From Herpetosiphon sp042688385 (GTDB lineage Bacteria; Chloroflexota; Chloroflexia; Chloroflexales; Herpetosiphonaceae), in the NCBI RefSeq assembly GCF_042688385.1, contig NZ_JBHUPY010000001.1, positions 248,001-312,000 on the forward strand: a stretch of 64,000 nt of DNA. Reading direction: 5' to 3'. Under the pieces are notes generated by a model. The model was given only the letters and a program-made list of their open reading frames with translations. It was not told the DNA's origin and did no database searches. Both the position numbers and the translations under genes were made by a program. Positions within the stretch are counted from its first letter, which is position 1; each line of letters starts with the position of its first letter. Of the stretch, positions 43,430 to 52,603 are shown one piece after another.

Positions 43430-45805
43430 ATGAAACGAGGGTCGGTACGCCGGACAATGATCATCATTGCAACCGTGCTTTTGAGCCTAATGACTGGGTT
43501 AAATATCGTTGGGATTATTGAGCGCAATTGGCTCAATGATGATATTGAATATGTGATTGATCTCGAAGATGCAGAACGCTTAGCCCGCGAAATTAGCCTC
43601 TATACCCAATATCAAGCTCATGCGCTCGATGCCTATGCCTTGGGCTATGCAGATGAGCGCGAACACTATACCCGTTATCGCCAAGCCTTCGATGATAAAC
43701 GCCTCGAACTTGAACAATTCTTCCAGCACATGCAACCAAGCCCCGAAACCCAAGCCGCCTTCGATCAGGTGCAAAAGCTCAGCGCCGATTACCAAGATGC
43801 AGGCGTTGCCTACCTTGCTCAAATCGATTTGCGAGTGCAAAATTCCAGCAACGACCGTTCGCCGGATGAGCTTTCGGTTTGGAAAATCGTCCATGAGCGT
43901 GCCGACCAACTCGACGATGCCAGCCAAGTCTTATCCGATATTATTGACGATCAATCTGAAGCGCTCGAAGCCTCGATTACTAAGCAAAATGGCCGCATGA
44001 TTGTTGCCTTAACTGGGCGCAGCATGGCGATTTTTGTGCTACTGATTTTATTCGTTTACTATCTGCTGGGGCGGGTTGGTGGCCAATTTAACCTTGTGCG
44101 CGATGGAGCGCAACGCTTTTCCGATGGTGATTTCTCCAGCGATATTCCGATTCGGCGCTATGATGAAGTTGGCCAGCTTGCCGCTAGTTTCAACACTATG
44201 GCCCAAACAATTCGCGGCCAAATCGAGCGGCTTGAGCAAGCTAAGGATCACGCCCAACGCTTGCAATTTGTGGCCGAAGAAGCCAACCGCGCCAAAAGTA
44301 ATTTCTTGGCCAATATGAGCCACGAACTGCGCACGCCACTCAATGCAATCATCGGCTATAGCGAAATTCTGCAAGAAGAATGCGAAGACCTCGGCCAAAC
44401 CGCCATGATCGAAGATCTCGACCGAATTCGGCTTTCAGGTCGCCATTTGCTGACCTTGATCAACGATATTTTGGATTTGGCCAAGATTGAGTCGGGCAAG
44501 GTTGAAATTTTGCCTGAGGAAATTTCGCTGCCCCAATTGTTGCACGATGTGCGCTCTACCGTCGATCCAATGATCATCAAAAATGAAAATCGCTTGGTGA
44601 TCGAATCGGCGGCGGGCTTGCTGACGATGATTAGCGATGAAACGCGCTTGCGCCAGATTTTGGTCAATTTGCTGAGCAACGCTGCCAAATTTACCGAGCA
44701 TGGCCGTATTACGCTGCGGGTGCAGCCCAGCGAGGAAGCTGGCTGGATTAATTTTAGCGTGCATGATAATGGCATTGGCATGAGCAACGCCCAATTAGCC
44801 CGCTTATTTCAGCCATTTACCCAAGCCGACGCTTCAACGACGCGCAAATATGGCGGTACTGGCCTTGGTTTGGCCTTAAGTCGGCGTTTGGCGCAGCTGC
44901 TTGGCGGCGATATTCGCGTTCAAAGCGAGTTGGGCGTTGGCTCGACCTTCAGCGTGCATCTGCCGCAATCGGTGATCGATATGACTCCAGTTTCGCTGCT
45001 TGATGAAGCGCCAGTGATTATTAGCGATGCCAACAATAATCAACCCAAAGTGCTGATTATCGATGATGATCGCAATGTGCATCATATGCTTTCGCGCACC
45101 CTCAAGCGTGAAGGTTGGAGCGTTTTGAGCGCGCTCAATGGTGAAGATGGTTTGACGATGGTGCGCAGCTATCATCCGACCGCAATTTTGCTTGATGTTT
45201 TGCTACCAGGCCATATCAACGGCTGGGAAATTCTGGCAGAAATCAAGGCCGATCCGGTGATTGCCGAAATTCCGGTGATTATGCATACAATTGTGGCCGA
45301 GCCGAATCAAGGCGTTTCATTTGGGGTATACGATTATTTGATCAAGCCCGTTGATCGCGGTCAATTATTGCGCACCCTGCGCAGTTGTATCGACCCGCAA
45401 AACGATAAAACCCAATTAGTGCTGGTCGTTGATGATGATCAGGATAGTCGGGCAATGTTGCGGCGTATGCTCGAAGGCGCTGGCTGGAAGGTTTACGAGG
45501 CCGCTAATGGCCGCGAAGCCTTGGGCGCATTGCATAGCCGCCCATTTGGGGCCATGATTCTCGATTTGATGATGCCCGAAATGGATGGCTTTGAAATGAT
45601 TGCTGCCTTGCAAGAGCTTGAGCAATTCCGCGATTTGCCAATTATTGTGGTTTCGGCCAAAGAGCTAACCGAAGAAGAACGACAGCAACTTGAGGAAACC
45701 GTTGAACGGGTGGTTAGTAAGGGGAATGTGCGGCGTGAAGAGATTTTGGCCTTGGTTCGCGAGCAAGTTCGGCGGCGGGTGGAGCAACCACCTACAACCA
45801 CGTAA
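43430..45805 (+). CDS. Membrane hybrid histidine kinase with two receiver domains
   Basis: A 791-residue protein: membrane helix 1 (about 8-28), an outer helical sensor region (about 30-190), membrane helix 2 (about 195-215), HAMP (GGQFNLVRDGAQRFSDGDFS), HisKA with phospho-His in MSHELRTPLNAIIGY, HATPase_c (VNLLSNAAKFTEHG, GTGLGLALSRRLAQLLGG) and two receivers (LIIDDDRNVHHM with Asp in LLDVLLPGH; LVVDDDQDSRAM with Asp in ILDLMMPEMDGF). The first receiver has a deviant LPGH after the Asp. The frame opens 33 bases earlier, but AAGGAAGG before ATG 43430 decides the start. Its output is unknown. Confidence 0.92.
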   Translation: MKRGSVRRTMIIIATVLLSLMTGLNIVGIIERNWLNDDIEYVIDLEDAERLAREISLYTQYQAHALDAYALGYADEREHYTRYRQAFDDKRLELEQFFQHMQPSPETQAAFDQVQKLSADYQDAGVAYLAQIDLRVQNSSNDRSPDELSVWKIVHERADQLDDASQVLSDIIDDQSEALEASITKQNGRMIVALTGRSMAIFVLLILFVYYLLGRVGGQFNLVRDGAQRFSDGDFSSDIPIRRYDEVGQLAASFNTMAQTIRGQIERLEQAKDHAQRLQFVAEEANRAKSNFLANMSHELRTPLNAIIGYSEILQEECEDLGQTAMIEDLDRIRLSGRHLLTLINDILDLAKIESGKVEILPEEISLPQLLHDVRSTVDPMIIKNENRLVIESAAGLLTMISDETRLRQILVNLLSNAAKFTEHGRITLRVQPSEEAGWINFSVHDNGIGMSNAQLARLFQPFTQADASTTRKYGGTGLGLALSRRLAQLLGGDIRVQSELGVGSTFSVHLPQSVIDMTPVSLLDEAPVIISDANNNQPKVLIIDDDRNVHHMLSRTLKREGWSVLSALNGEDGLTMVRSYHPTAILLDVLLPGHINGWEILAEIKADPVIAEIPVIMHTIVAEPNQGVSFGVYDYLIKPVDRGQLLRTLRSCIDPQNDKTQLVLVVDDDQDSRAMLRRMLEGAGWKVYEAANGREALGALHSRPFGAMILDLMMPEMDGFEMIAALQELEQFRDLPIIVVSAKELTEEERQQLEETVERVVSKGNVRREEILALVREQVRRRVEQPPTTT

Positions 45806-45821
45806 ACTGCTGCGCTGGAGC

Positions 45822-46481
45822 GTGCGTTTAATGCTTGCGCTGGCAATTGCTTTATTGCTGGTCAATAGTTGGGTGCGTTGGGCAACTGCCGATTATCGTT
45901 TTGATGATCTGGCCAGCATTCCAAGCCAACAGGTTGCAATTGTATTTGGGGCTGGCATTCGCAACAATCAACCAAGCGCAGCGCTACGTGAGCGGCTTGA
46001 TGGCGCAATTCGCTTATATCAAGCAGGCAAAGTGCAACACTTGCTGATGAGTGGCGATAATAGCCAAGTTAATTATGATGAAGTGAGCGTGATGCGCGAG
46101 TATGCGCTAGCCCACGGCGTGCCTGCTAGCGCAATTACCCGCGATTACGCTGGTTTCAGCACCTACGAAACCTGTTATCGGGCCAAAGCGATTTTTGGCC
46201 TCGACCAAGCCATCCTCGTGACCCAAGACTATCATTTGCCGCGGGCAATCTATACCTGTCGCGAGTTGGGTTTGGCGGCGATTGGCCTGAGCATTCCCGA
46301 TTGGAGCCATCAGCCAGAACAGGCCACGACCTACTATCCGCCAATGACCCAAGTGCGCTACACCACTCGCGAATGGTTGGCGCGTTGCAAAGCCTTGTTT
46401 GAAGTGCATATTAGCCAGCCGCAACCAACCTTTTTGGGGCCAACCGTCGGTTTGGGCGAAACCACCAGCGCCCAACAATAA
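45822..46481 (+). CDS. SanA/YdcF-like (DUF218) membrane-anchored protein
   Basis: A roughly 219-residue protein with one N-terminal membrane helix (LMLALAIALLLVNSW) and a DUF218 domain: VAIVFGAGI, ALRERLDGAIRLYQAGKVQHLLMSGDN split over the core, MREYALAHGVP, STYETCYRAKAIFG, AILVTQDYHLPRAIYTCRELG. SanA-type proteins affect envelope permeability and vancomycin exclusion. The start is uncertain: the frame is open back to 45690 inside the kinase gene, GTG 45822 gives a short basic lead, and ATG 45831 is the next choice. It is placed right after the histidine kinase gene and ends before a strong hairpin. Confidence 0.8.
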   Translation: MRLMLALAIALLLVNSWVRWATADYRFDDLASIPSQQVAIVFGAGIRNNQPSAALRERLDGAIRLYQAGKVQHLLMSGDNSQVNYDEVSVMREYALAHGVPASAITRDYAGFSTYETCYRAKAIFGLDQAILVTQDYHLPRAIYTCRELGLAAIGLSIPDWSHQPEQATTYYPPMTQVRYTTREWLARCKALFEVHISQPQPTFLGPTVGLGETTSAQQ

Positions 46482-46486
46482 CGCGC

Positions 46487-46520
46487 CAACCGCCGAAATT
46501 GGCTACAACTTCGGCGGTTG
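46487..46520. terminator. Bidirectional hairpin between convergent sanA-like and ygfZ genes
   Basis: A perfect 11-bp stem (CAACCGCCGAA at 46487-46497, TTCGGCGGTTG at 46510-46520) with a 12-base loop lies 5 bases after one stop and 8 bases after the other. It probably ends transcription from both sides. Confidence 0.75.
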
Positions 46521-46528
46521 TAGAATTG

Positions 46529-47512
46529 TTATTCGACCACGGTTGGCTCGGTTTGGGCGATAAATGGCAGCTCGACCACGGTTGCTTGCTGCTGGCCAAC
46601 GCTGAGTTGGCTGCCAAGCTCGTGGCCGGTGCGCACATAGCCCAAGCCAATATACTGCTTCAAATCTGGCGACCAAACCACGCTGGTCAGTGTGCCAGCA
46701 TCTTTGCCATTGCTCATCAATTGAGCAGGCACTTCAACTGCACCGCTCAGTTGCAAGCCTTGGAGCTTTTTGGCCAAGCGCCCGCGACTATCCATGCGGG
46801 CAATAATTTCTTGGCCGATGTAGCAACCCTTGTTGAAGCTGACTGCATCCCACAAGTTGGCTTCCAGCGGAATGAATTCTTCGTTGAGTTCATTCAAGGC
46901 TGGATAGCCTGCTTCAACCCGCAAAGTATGGTAGGTTTCGCGGTCAAGCAAGCTAGCTTTAGCATCGTCGAAGGCTTCACATAAGGCATCTGCTGCTGCC
47001 AGATCGGCAAAAATTGCCCAGCCAGCGCCGCGCATTGGGCGAATGCGGGCCAAGCGCACCGGACAGCCATCGATTTCCGCGCTGACATGCTGCCACAACC
47101 CAACCTGCTCCAAGGCTTGGTTGGTCAATTGCTCTAAGATTGCGGTGGCTTGGCTGCCATACACCCGCATCTGATGCACGCTTTCGGTGACATCGCGCAC
47201 CTTAAATTGATCGCCATAAAACTTATTGCGGCCAAAATAGGTGGTTAATTGTCCGCCGCGATTGGCACTGGTAATCGCCCAAATCGTATCATCATCAATC
47301 GCCAAGATCGTAATTAAATCAATAATTCGCCCAATGTTGGTGGTCAGGACGGTAATTTGGCCAGTGCCAGGGGCTAAATTGAGCACTGCATTGGTCGAAA
47401 GTCGATTAATCAACACCAAACGGTCACGGCCTGTAATTTCCACACAGCCAGCCGACGAGCGATCCAGATAGACTGCTTGCTCGCTGGCAGCTCGATACGC
47501 CTGTTCATTCAT
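46529..47512 (-). CDS. ygfZ: YgfZ/GcvT-like folate-binding protein
   Basis: A 327-residue protein of the YgfZ family, recognised by the signature KGCYIGQEIIARMDSRGR (about 240-257) with its conserved Cys, and by a GcvT-like N-terminal fold (ITGRDRLVLINRLSTNAV, PGTGQITVLTTNIGRI). YgfZ proteins bind tetrahydrofolate and help assembly or repair of iron-sulfur clusters in some enzymes. AGGAGG lies 9 bases before ATG 47512; a TTG two codons upstream is less well placed. The gene follows the DsbA-family gene by 15 bases. Confidence 0.9.
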   Translation of the reverse strand: MNEQAYRAASEQAVYLDRSSAGCVEITGRDRLVLINRLSTNAVLNLAPGTGQITVLTTNIGRIIDLITILAIDDDTIWAITSANRGGQLTTYFGRNKFYGDQFKVRDVTESVHQMRVYGSQATAILEQLTNQALEQVGLWQHVSAEIDGCPVRLARIRPMRGAGWAIFADLAAADALCEAFDDAKASLLDRETYHTLRVEAGYPALNELNEEFIPLEANLWDAVSFNKGCYIGQEIIARMDSRGRLAKKLQGLQLSGAVEVPAQLMSNGKDAGTLTSVVWSPDLKQYIGLGYVRTGHELGSQLSVGQQQATVVELPFIAQTEPTVVE

Positions 47513-47527
47513 AACCAACGGCCTCCT

Positions 47528-48136
47528 CTAGTTGCTTGGTTGTTGTGGTTCAAGGGCTTGTTGCAAAACATCGGCAAACACTTCGTAGGGTTGTGCGCCC
47601 ACAACCAAGTAGCGTTTGGCAAAAACACTGGCGGGCACGCCACTCAAGCGTAGTTGTTGGGCCAAGGTAATATCTTCTTCAACTGCTTCATCGTAAAGCG
47701 GCTCAGCCAAGCTGGCTTGCAAATTGCTGGCATCAAGCCCAACCGATTCAGCGCACGCGGCCAAAACTTCAATTTGGCTAATATCTTGGCCTTGCAACCA
47801 ATAGGCGGCCAATACAGCTTTGGCAAAACCATTGCCAGCGCCTTGTTGTTCGGCCCATTTGGTCGCCCGATGCGCCCAACGGCTATCAATGCCAAACGGC
47901 CCTTGTTGAATATCAACCCCATATTGGGCTTTGGCCATTGCTACCATAGCTGGGGTTTTTTCGGCAATAAATTGGCGATATTGCGCATCTGGTGGCGGCG
48001 AGCCAAAGGGCCGCAACTCAAAAGCGTGCCATGTCAATTCAATATCGTGAGTTTCTTCCAAGCGTTTTAAGCTGGTTGAAACAAGAAAACAAAAGGGACA
48101 AACAAAATCCGACCATACATCAACGCTAACCGACAT
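47528..48136 (-). CDS. DsbA-family oxidoreductase (FrnE-like)
   Basis: The 202-residue product has a thioredoxin fold with CPFC at residues 13-16 and a cis-Pro segment in RLSGVPASVFAKRYLVVGAQ. The pattern WSDFVCPFCFL and an all-helical insertion fit the FrnE/2-hydroxychromene isomerase-like DsbA subgroup, which is cytoplasmic; there is no signal peptide here. It probably acts in thiol-disulfide chemistry or small-molecule isomerisation. It is the first gene of a reverse pair with ygfZ and diverges from sbcD. Confidence 0.9.
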   Translation of the reverse strand: MSVSVDVWSDFVCPFCFLVSTSLKRLEETHDIELTWHAFELRPFGSPPPDAQYRQFIAEKTPAMVAMAKAQYGVDIQQGPFGIDSRWAHRATKWAEQQGAGNGFAKAVLAAYWLQGQDISQIEVLAACAESVGLDASNLQASLAEPLYDEAVEEDITLAQQLRLSGVPASVFAKRYLVVGAQPYEVFADVLQQALEPQQPSN

Positions 48137-48205
48137 ACTAGCTTTCCTTTCCGCGCAAGAACAGCCGCAAGCAATCGTAAACTTGGATTAACGAGCGACC
48201 TTTTC

Positions 48206-48237
48206 AGTCTACCACGAGCCGCCGATTGTGGTAGACT
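48206..48237. promoter_or_regulatory. Inverted repeat in the dsbA-like/sbcD divergent region
   Basis: AGTCTACCAC (48206-48215) and GTGGTAGACT (48228-48237) are perfect reverse complements with a 12-base spacer. The repeat sits 35 bases before sbcD and 70 bases before the divergent gene, a position that suits an operator or a terminator-like insulator. Confidence 0.45.
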
Positions 48238-48271
48238 AACCAAACACATGAGCTATTAAAGGGATTGGGCA

Positions 48272-49516
48272 ATGAAAATTCTCCACCTCGCAGATATTCA
48301 CATTGGCATGGAAAATTATGGCCGCCTCGATAATGCAACTGGCCTCAACACGCGGTTAATCGATTATCTTGATCGCTTTGCAGAAGCCTTGCAGATTGGC
48401 ATCGAGCAAGATGTTGATTTGGTGCTGATTGCTGGCGATATTTACAAAAACCGCACGCCCAACCCAACCCATCAACGCGAATTTGCCCGCCGCCTACGCA
48501 GCGTTTTGGATCGGGGCATTCCGGTGTTTATTTTGGTTGGCAACCACGATGTTTCTGCCGCTGCTGGCAAGGCCCACTCGGTCGAAATTTTCGATACACT
48601 GGCGATTGAAGGCGTGACGATTGCCGATCGGCTTGGAATTCATACGATCGAAACCCGCGCTGGCAGTATTCAAATTGTGGCTGTGCCTTGGATTAGCCGC
48701 CACGCCATTTTAACCAAAGATGATATTCGTGAATTGCCATTTGCTGAACTTGAAGCCGAATTGCTGCGCCGAGTTGGGGCTTGGCTCGAACAAGTGCCTG
48801 AGCGTTTGCGCGGCGATTTACCAGCTATTTTAACCTTTCATGGCACAGTTTCCAATGCCACCTATGGCGCTGAACGCTCGGTGATGTTGGGCAATGATCT
48901 GATTTTACCACCATCACTTTTGGCGCAGCCTGGCATTCAATATGTGGCGTTGGGCCATATTCATCGCTATCAAGTGCTCAGCCAAAATCCCCCGATGATC
49001 TACCCTGGCTCAATTGAACGGATCGATTTTAGCGAAGAAACCGAGCAAAAACAGGTGGTGATTGTTGAAATTGAAAATAATTGGGAAGATGCGACCTTCC
49101 AGCCAATTGCGGTCCATCCACGGCCTTTCGTCACGATTAAAGTTGATGTAACTGGCAGCAGCGACCCCATGGAGCGGGTAGCCCAAGCAATTAGCAAACG
49201 CGATTTAGAAGGTGCTGTAGTGCGCCTTTTGATTAGTGCTGCCGCTGAGCAACGCCCGCAACTTGATGAAGCAGAGCTGCGGCGGTTGCTTGAAGCCGCC
49301 GAAACCCATGTGATTGCCAGCATCGCAATTGATGCCAAACGCAGCGAACGCACGCGCTATGCAGCAGTTGCTAGCGAATTGAACGAAGGGCTTACACCAC
49401 GCCGCGCGCTTGAAATCTACCTTGAGAGCAGCAATATCAGCACTACGCGCCGCGAGCACATGCTCAAAGCCGCCGATGCTCTGATCAAAGCCGAGCAAGC
49501 CAGCGAGCATGCATAA
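48272..49516 (+). CDS. sbcD: Exonuclease SbcD-like metallophosphoesterase
   Basis: A 414-residue Mre11/SbcD nuclease. Motifs in order: LADIHIG (metal-binding Asp/His), LIAGDIYKN, LVGNHD, LTFHGTV and LGHIHRYQ, all in the first 240 residues, then the C-terminal capping domain. With SbcC it forms an ATP-dependent nuclease that cuts hairpins and processes DNA ends. The ATP-binding partner gene is not next to it; the following 327 bases are noncoding repeats. Family length is normal. Confidence 0.93.
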   Translation: MKILHLADIHIGMENYGRLDNATGLNTRLIDYLDRFAEALQIGIEQDVDLVLIAGDIYKNRTPNPTHQREFARRLRSVLDRGIPVFILVGNHDVSAAAGKAHSVEIFDTLAIEGVTIADRLGIHTIETRAGSIQIVAVPWISRHAILTKDDIRELPFAELEAELLRRVGAWLEQVPERLRGDLPAILTFHGTVSNATYGAERSVMLGNDLILPPSLLAQPGIQYVALGHIHRYQVLSQNPPMIYPGSIERIDFSEETEQKQVVIVEIENNWEDATFQPIAVHPRPFVTIKVDVTGSSDPMERVAQAISKRDLEGAVVRLLISAAAEQRPQLDEAELRRLLEAAETHVIASIAIDAKRSERTRYAAVASELNEGLTPRRALEIYLESSNISTTRREHMLKAADALIKAEQASEHA

Positions 49517-49843
49517 TGAGAAGGATGAAGGATGAGGGATGAAGGATGAAAATAAGAACATAGAGCATAGGAGTTGAGGTTAGGGTTCAGGGGCTAGGTG
49601 TCAGAGATTATGCTGCTTGATCTAAGCTATGGGCTATCGGAAGCATCATCAGGAAAATCTGTGCCAATCTGTGGCTAAAAACTTAACCTTCGTGTTCTTC
49701 GTGCTCTTCGCGGTTAAAAATAATCTTCATGCTCTTCGTGCGCTTCGTGGATCAACCAAGGGTAGGAACAAAATCTGCTATCCTAACGTTGATCTCGCAG
49801 TGAGGTTGGCACAACGCCAATTCTAATTAAGGAGTTTTACCGA
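49517..49843. other. 327-base intergenic region with degenerate repeats
   Basis: No gene is seen. Contents: GATGAAGGATGAGGGATGAAGGATGAA (about 49523-49550, given here as a phrase of 6-7 base units), CATAGAGCATAGG, GGTTCAGGGGC, CTATGGGCTATCGG, and TTCGTGTTCTTCGTGCTC runs (about 49688-49752). A good AAGGAG site (about 49829) precedes the lipoprotein ATG. Confidence 0.55.
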
Positions 49844-50293
49844 ATGCGTAAGGGAATTTTGCTGCTCGTATTGACCTCCGTTTTAGCAGCATGCGGCACC
49901 GCACAAAGCACACCAACGACTGCGCCAACTGCGACAGTTGCGGTAACCCCCACAACCGATAGCGCGAGCTATCCAACCCCTGATCTAGCCCAAAGCGAAA
50001 TTGGCCTGATGATGATTGAGAGTGTATCAGTTACGGTCAAGGAATCGATGCCGCCCCAAGTAATGGTTGAAATTAACGGCATGCTCAACGATGGCTGCAC
50101 CGCATTCCACGAAGCCAAGCAAGCGGTTGAAGGCAACACGATTAAAATCGAAGTAACCACAATTCGGCCAAAAGATGCAATGTGTACCCAAGAAATCTCA
50201 CCGTTTAGCACCACAATTCAAGTTGATGCACAACTCCAACCAGGCGAATACACCATTCTGGTGAATGATGTTGCTGAAGCGCTTAAATTGTAA
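49844..50293 (+). CDS. Putative lipoprotein
   Basis: A 149-residue protein with a lipoprotein signal (MRKGILLLVLTSVLAAC, lipobox Cys17), a Thr/Pro-rich spacer (about 18-45) and a small beta-rich domain (VMVEINGMLNDGCTAFHEAKQ, IKIEVTTIRPKDAMCTQEI, YTILVNDV). The domain has two cysteines that may form a disulfide outside the membrane. Family not recognised with certainty. AAGGAG lies upstream, and a tetraloop hairpin follows the stop. Confidence 0.72.
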   Translation: MRKGILLLVLTSVLAACGTAQSTPTTAPTATVAVTPTTDSASYPTPDLAQSEIGLMMIESVSVTVKESMPPQVMVEINGMLNDGCTAFHEAKQAVEGNTIKIEVTTIRPKDAMCTQEISPFSTTIQVDAQLQPGEYTILVNDVAEALKL

Positions 50294-50318
50294 ATTTGCC
50301 GCGAGTTTTTGATTTCAG

Positions 50319-50338
50319 CGGGGAGCTTCGGCTCTCCG
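50319..50338 (+). terminator. Intrinsic terminator-like hairpin after the lipoprotein gene
   Basis: An 8-bp stem (CGGGGAGC/GCTCTCCG, one G-T pair) with a TTCG tetraloop is followed by TTGGTTGTTT, 25 bases past the stop codon. Confidence 0.7.
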
Positions 50339-50464
50339 TTGGTTGTTTAATTGGGGATGTTGATCGAGGCGTGCTGGTGAATTGTGACCCAATTCGCTAT
50401 TAATTTTGACAGATCGCCAAGCTGTTCTAAAATATCGAACATACATCACACATGGAAGATGGTT

Positions 50465-51778
50465 ATGAAACAATTTCGGTTTATTGACTTGTTTGCTGGC
50501 ATTGGCGGTTTTCGACTTGGCCTTGAGGCGGCTGGTGGTATTTGTGTTGCCTCAGCTGAAATCGATCAACAGGCGATTAAGGTTTATCGCCAAAACTGGC
50601 CTGTTGATAGTGCAGAGCATAATTTAGGAGATATTAAGGCAATTCAGCAATTACCTGCTCACGATGTGCTTGTTGGTGGAGTACCATGTCAACCATGGTC
50701 AATTGCAGGTAAAAATCAAGCGTTTGATGACCCACGTGGGCAATTATGGGCTGATGTTATTCGTTTAGTGCGAATTAATCAACCAAAAGCTTTTATTTTT
50801 GAAAATGTCAAAGGCTTAGTTGATCCACGTAATCGCTTATGTTTAGAAAGTATTCTTGATAGTTTCAAAGAGTTAGGTTATAGCATTTACTATAAGCTAT
50901 TAAATTCATTTGATTATGGCGTTGCCCAAAATCGTGATCGAGTTTTTATTATCGGTGTTCATCAAAAACTAGGTATATTTGATTTTTCATTTCCAGAATA
51001 TGCTGAGTCTGATAAAAAGCTTTATCAGATTTTGGATAATCTTCAAGCACCATCAATGACTGCATCATCAATTCCAATTCAGCGCAATTTATTTGGTGAA
51101 CGAATTGAGGTCGGTTTTAATAAACTAACACCACGTGGTGCAGTAAACGATTTTTTTATTCTTAATGATATTCGTAATGGACCAACAAGTATTCATAGCT
51201 GGGAAATATACCCCACAACCGAGCGTGAAAAACAGATTTGTACGATCATTATGCGTAATCGACGCAATCAACGCTATGGCGATTGCGATGGTAACCCGAT
51301 GAGCTATCAGGATATAGCTGAATTGGTTGCTGGTTTAGCTGAATCAGAGCTACAAGCATTGGTAGGAAAACGGATTTTACGTCAGTATGCTGATGGTAAA
51401 TACGAGTTTTTCAATCGGCGCTTATCTGGCGGAATTGACGGAACATACCGAATTTTTTTGCCGAATGCGCGTTTTTTTGGTACTTTAACTGCACGTGGTA
51501 TGCACGATGAAATTGCTGAAATTAGCGTTAGTGGCGCTAATGCAGAGGAATATAAACATAATTTTATTCAGCAAGTGTTAATTCCTAAACGCTATCGAAA
51601 AATTACCGTAAATGAAGCCGCTCGTTTGCAAGGCTTTCCTGCCACGTTTAAGTTTCATTCCAATCAAGCGGCGAATTTCCGCTTAATTGGTAATAGCGTT
51701 GCTCCACCAGTTATTGTTGCTCTTGGTAAAGCTTTGCAAAGTATAAAATTATTTGATCAAGAATTGTGTGAGGTTTAG
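50465..51778 (+). CDS. DNA (cytosine-5) methyltransferase of a type II restriction-modification system
   Basis: A 437-residue m5C methyltransferase. Motif I is IDLFAGIGGFRLG (about 7-19), motif IV GGVPCQPWS with catalytic Cys75, motif VI IFENVKG (about 111-117), motif VIII QNRDRVFIIG, and motif X LIGNSVAPPVI near the C-terminus; the target-recognition domain lies between VIII and IX. It protects host DNA from the adjacent endonuclease. The frame is open upstream, but ATG 50465 starts the conserved protein with GGAAG before it. Codon use is AT-rich (TTA, AAT, TTT) unlike its neighbours, a sign of transfer. Target sequence is not certain; the partner is TdeIII-like, suggesting a GGNCC-type site. 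Confidence 0.93.
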   Translation: MKQFRFIDLFAGIGGFRLGLEAAGGICVASAEIDQQAIKVYRQNWPVDSAEHNLGDIKAIQQLPAHDVLVGGVPCQPWSIAGKNQAFDDPRGQLWADVIRLVRINQPKAFIFENVKGLVDPRNRLCLESILDSFKELGYSIYYKLLNSFDYGVAQNRDRVFIIGVHQKLGIFDFSFPEYAESDKKLYQILDNLQAPSMTASSIPIQRNLFGERIEVGFNKLTPRGAVNDFFILNDIRNGPTSIHSWEIYPTTEREKQICTIIMRNRRNQRYGDCDGNPMSYQDIAELVAGLAESELQALVGKRILRQYADGKYEFFNRRLSGGIDGTYRIFLPNARFFGTLTARGMHDEIAEISVSGANAEEYKHNFIQQVLIPKRYRKITVNEAARLQGFPATFKFHSNQAANFRLIGNSVAPPVIVALGKALQSIKLFDQELCEV

Positions 51779-51781
51779 ACT

Positions 51782-52603
51782 ATGGCAATTAATCCGATTA
51801 CGCGCGATAAAATTAAAGCTTATCTCAATAGTTTTATCGAACAGCAATTAGCAGTGTATACCCGACGAAACGTGCGTGAGTTTCATGATGTTGATAGTTA
51901 TTTGGCCTCTCTATCATCAGATGGTGATCTGAAGCCGTTTCATGCATCGATCATACCATCAGCAATTATGCGCTTAAATCGTTTTGAGCGCAGTTTAAGT
52001 ACGGGGCTTGGCTCAACATTTGAGGAATGAGCTCGCTTAATTGCGCTTGATCATCATGCAATTGCGCTGCGTAGCTATGATATTCAAGCATCGCTTGATC
52101 AAGCACTATGGGCCACAATCGATGTCTTGATTTCAAATATCGATCGTAATCAACAGCGTCAAATTCCATCAATTAATCAAATGCTTGAGCAGCTTCAATC
52201 AACACGATTGAATGGTATAGCCGAAAACCATATTGTTCGAGCAGATCTCTATATTCAACGCCACGATGGTAGCGAATTGTTCTTCGAAATAAAATCACCA
52301 AAACCAAATAAAGGTCAATGCCTTGAAGTTATGCAACGGTTATTACGAATTTATGCGATAAAACAAAACGCTCCTTCACCAAGCCATGCCTTTTATGCAA
52401 TGGCCTACAATCCTTGGGGCGCTACTCGTGCTAGCTACACCTATAGTATTGTCAAAAAATATACTGACTTTACGAATGCCGTTGTGATTGGACAGGAATT
52501 TTGGTCGTTAATCGGCGAGCCATCAACCTATGGCGAATTGCTTGAAATTTATCGCGAAGTAGGGCTATCAAAATCATCAGAGATAACGCAACAACTCTTG
52601 TAG
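51782..52603 (+). pseudogene. TdeIII-like type II restriction endonuclease interrupted by an in-frame TGA
   Basis: One frame of 273 codons plus stop is broken by TGA at 52028-52030. The first part (82 residues, MAINPITRDKIKAYLNSFIEQQL...STFEE) and the rest (ARLIALDHHAIALRSYDIQ... to QQLL) are in the same phase with no indel. The second part carries the catalytic-type stretch RADLYIQRHDGSELFFEIKSPKPNKGQ (Asp, Glu-x-Lys), then YNPWGATRASYTY and GQEFWSLIGEPSTYGELLEIYREVG, which fit the TdeIII endonuclease family. The methyltransferase gene ends three bases upstream. No ATG lies just after the stop; a TTG at 52127 would omit about a third. So the nuclease is probably dead, or the TGA is an error. 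Confidence 0.8.

Noticed and set aside
52028..52030. TGA as a selenocysteine codon in the endonuclease
   Set aside because: No SECIS-like hairpin is seen after the codon and the family has no known selenocysteine; a nonsense change is simpler.
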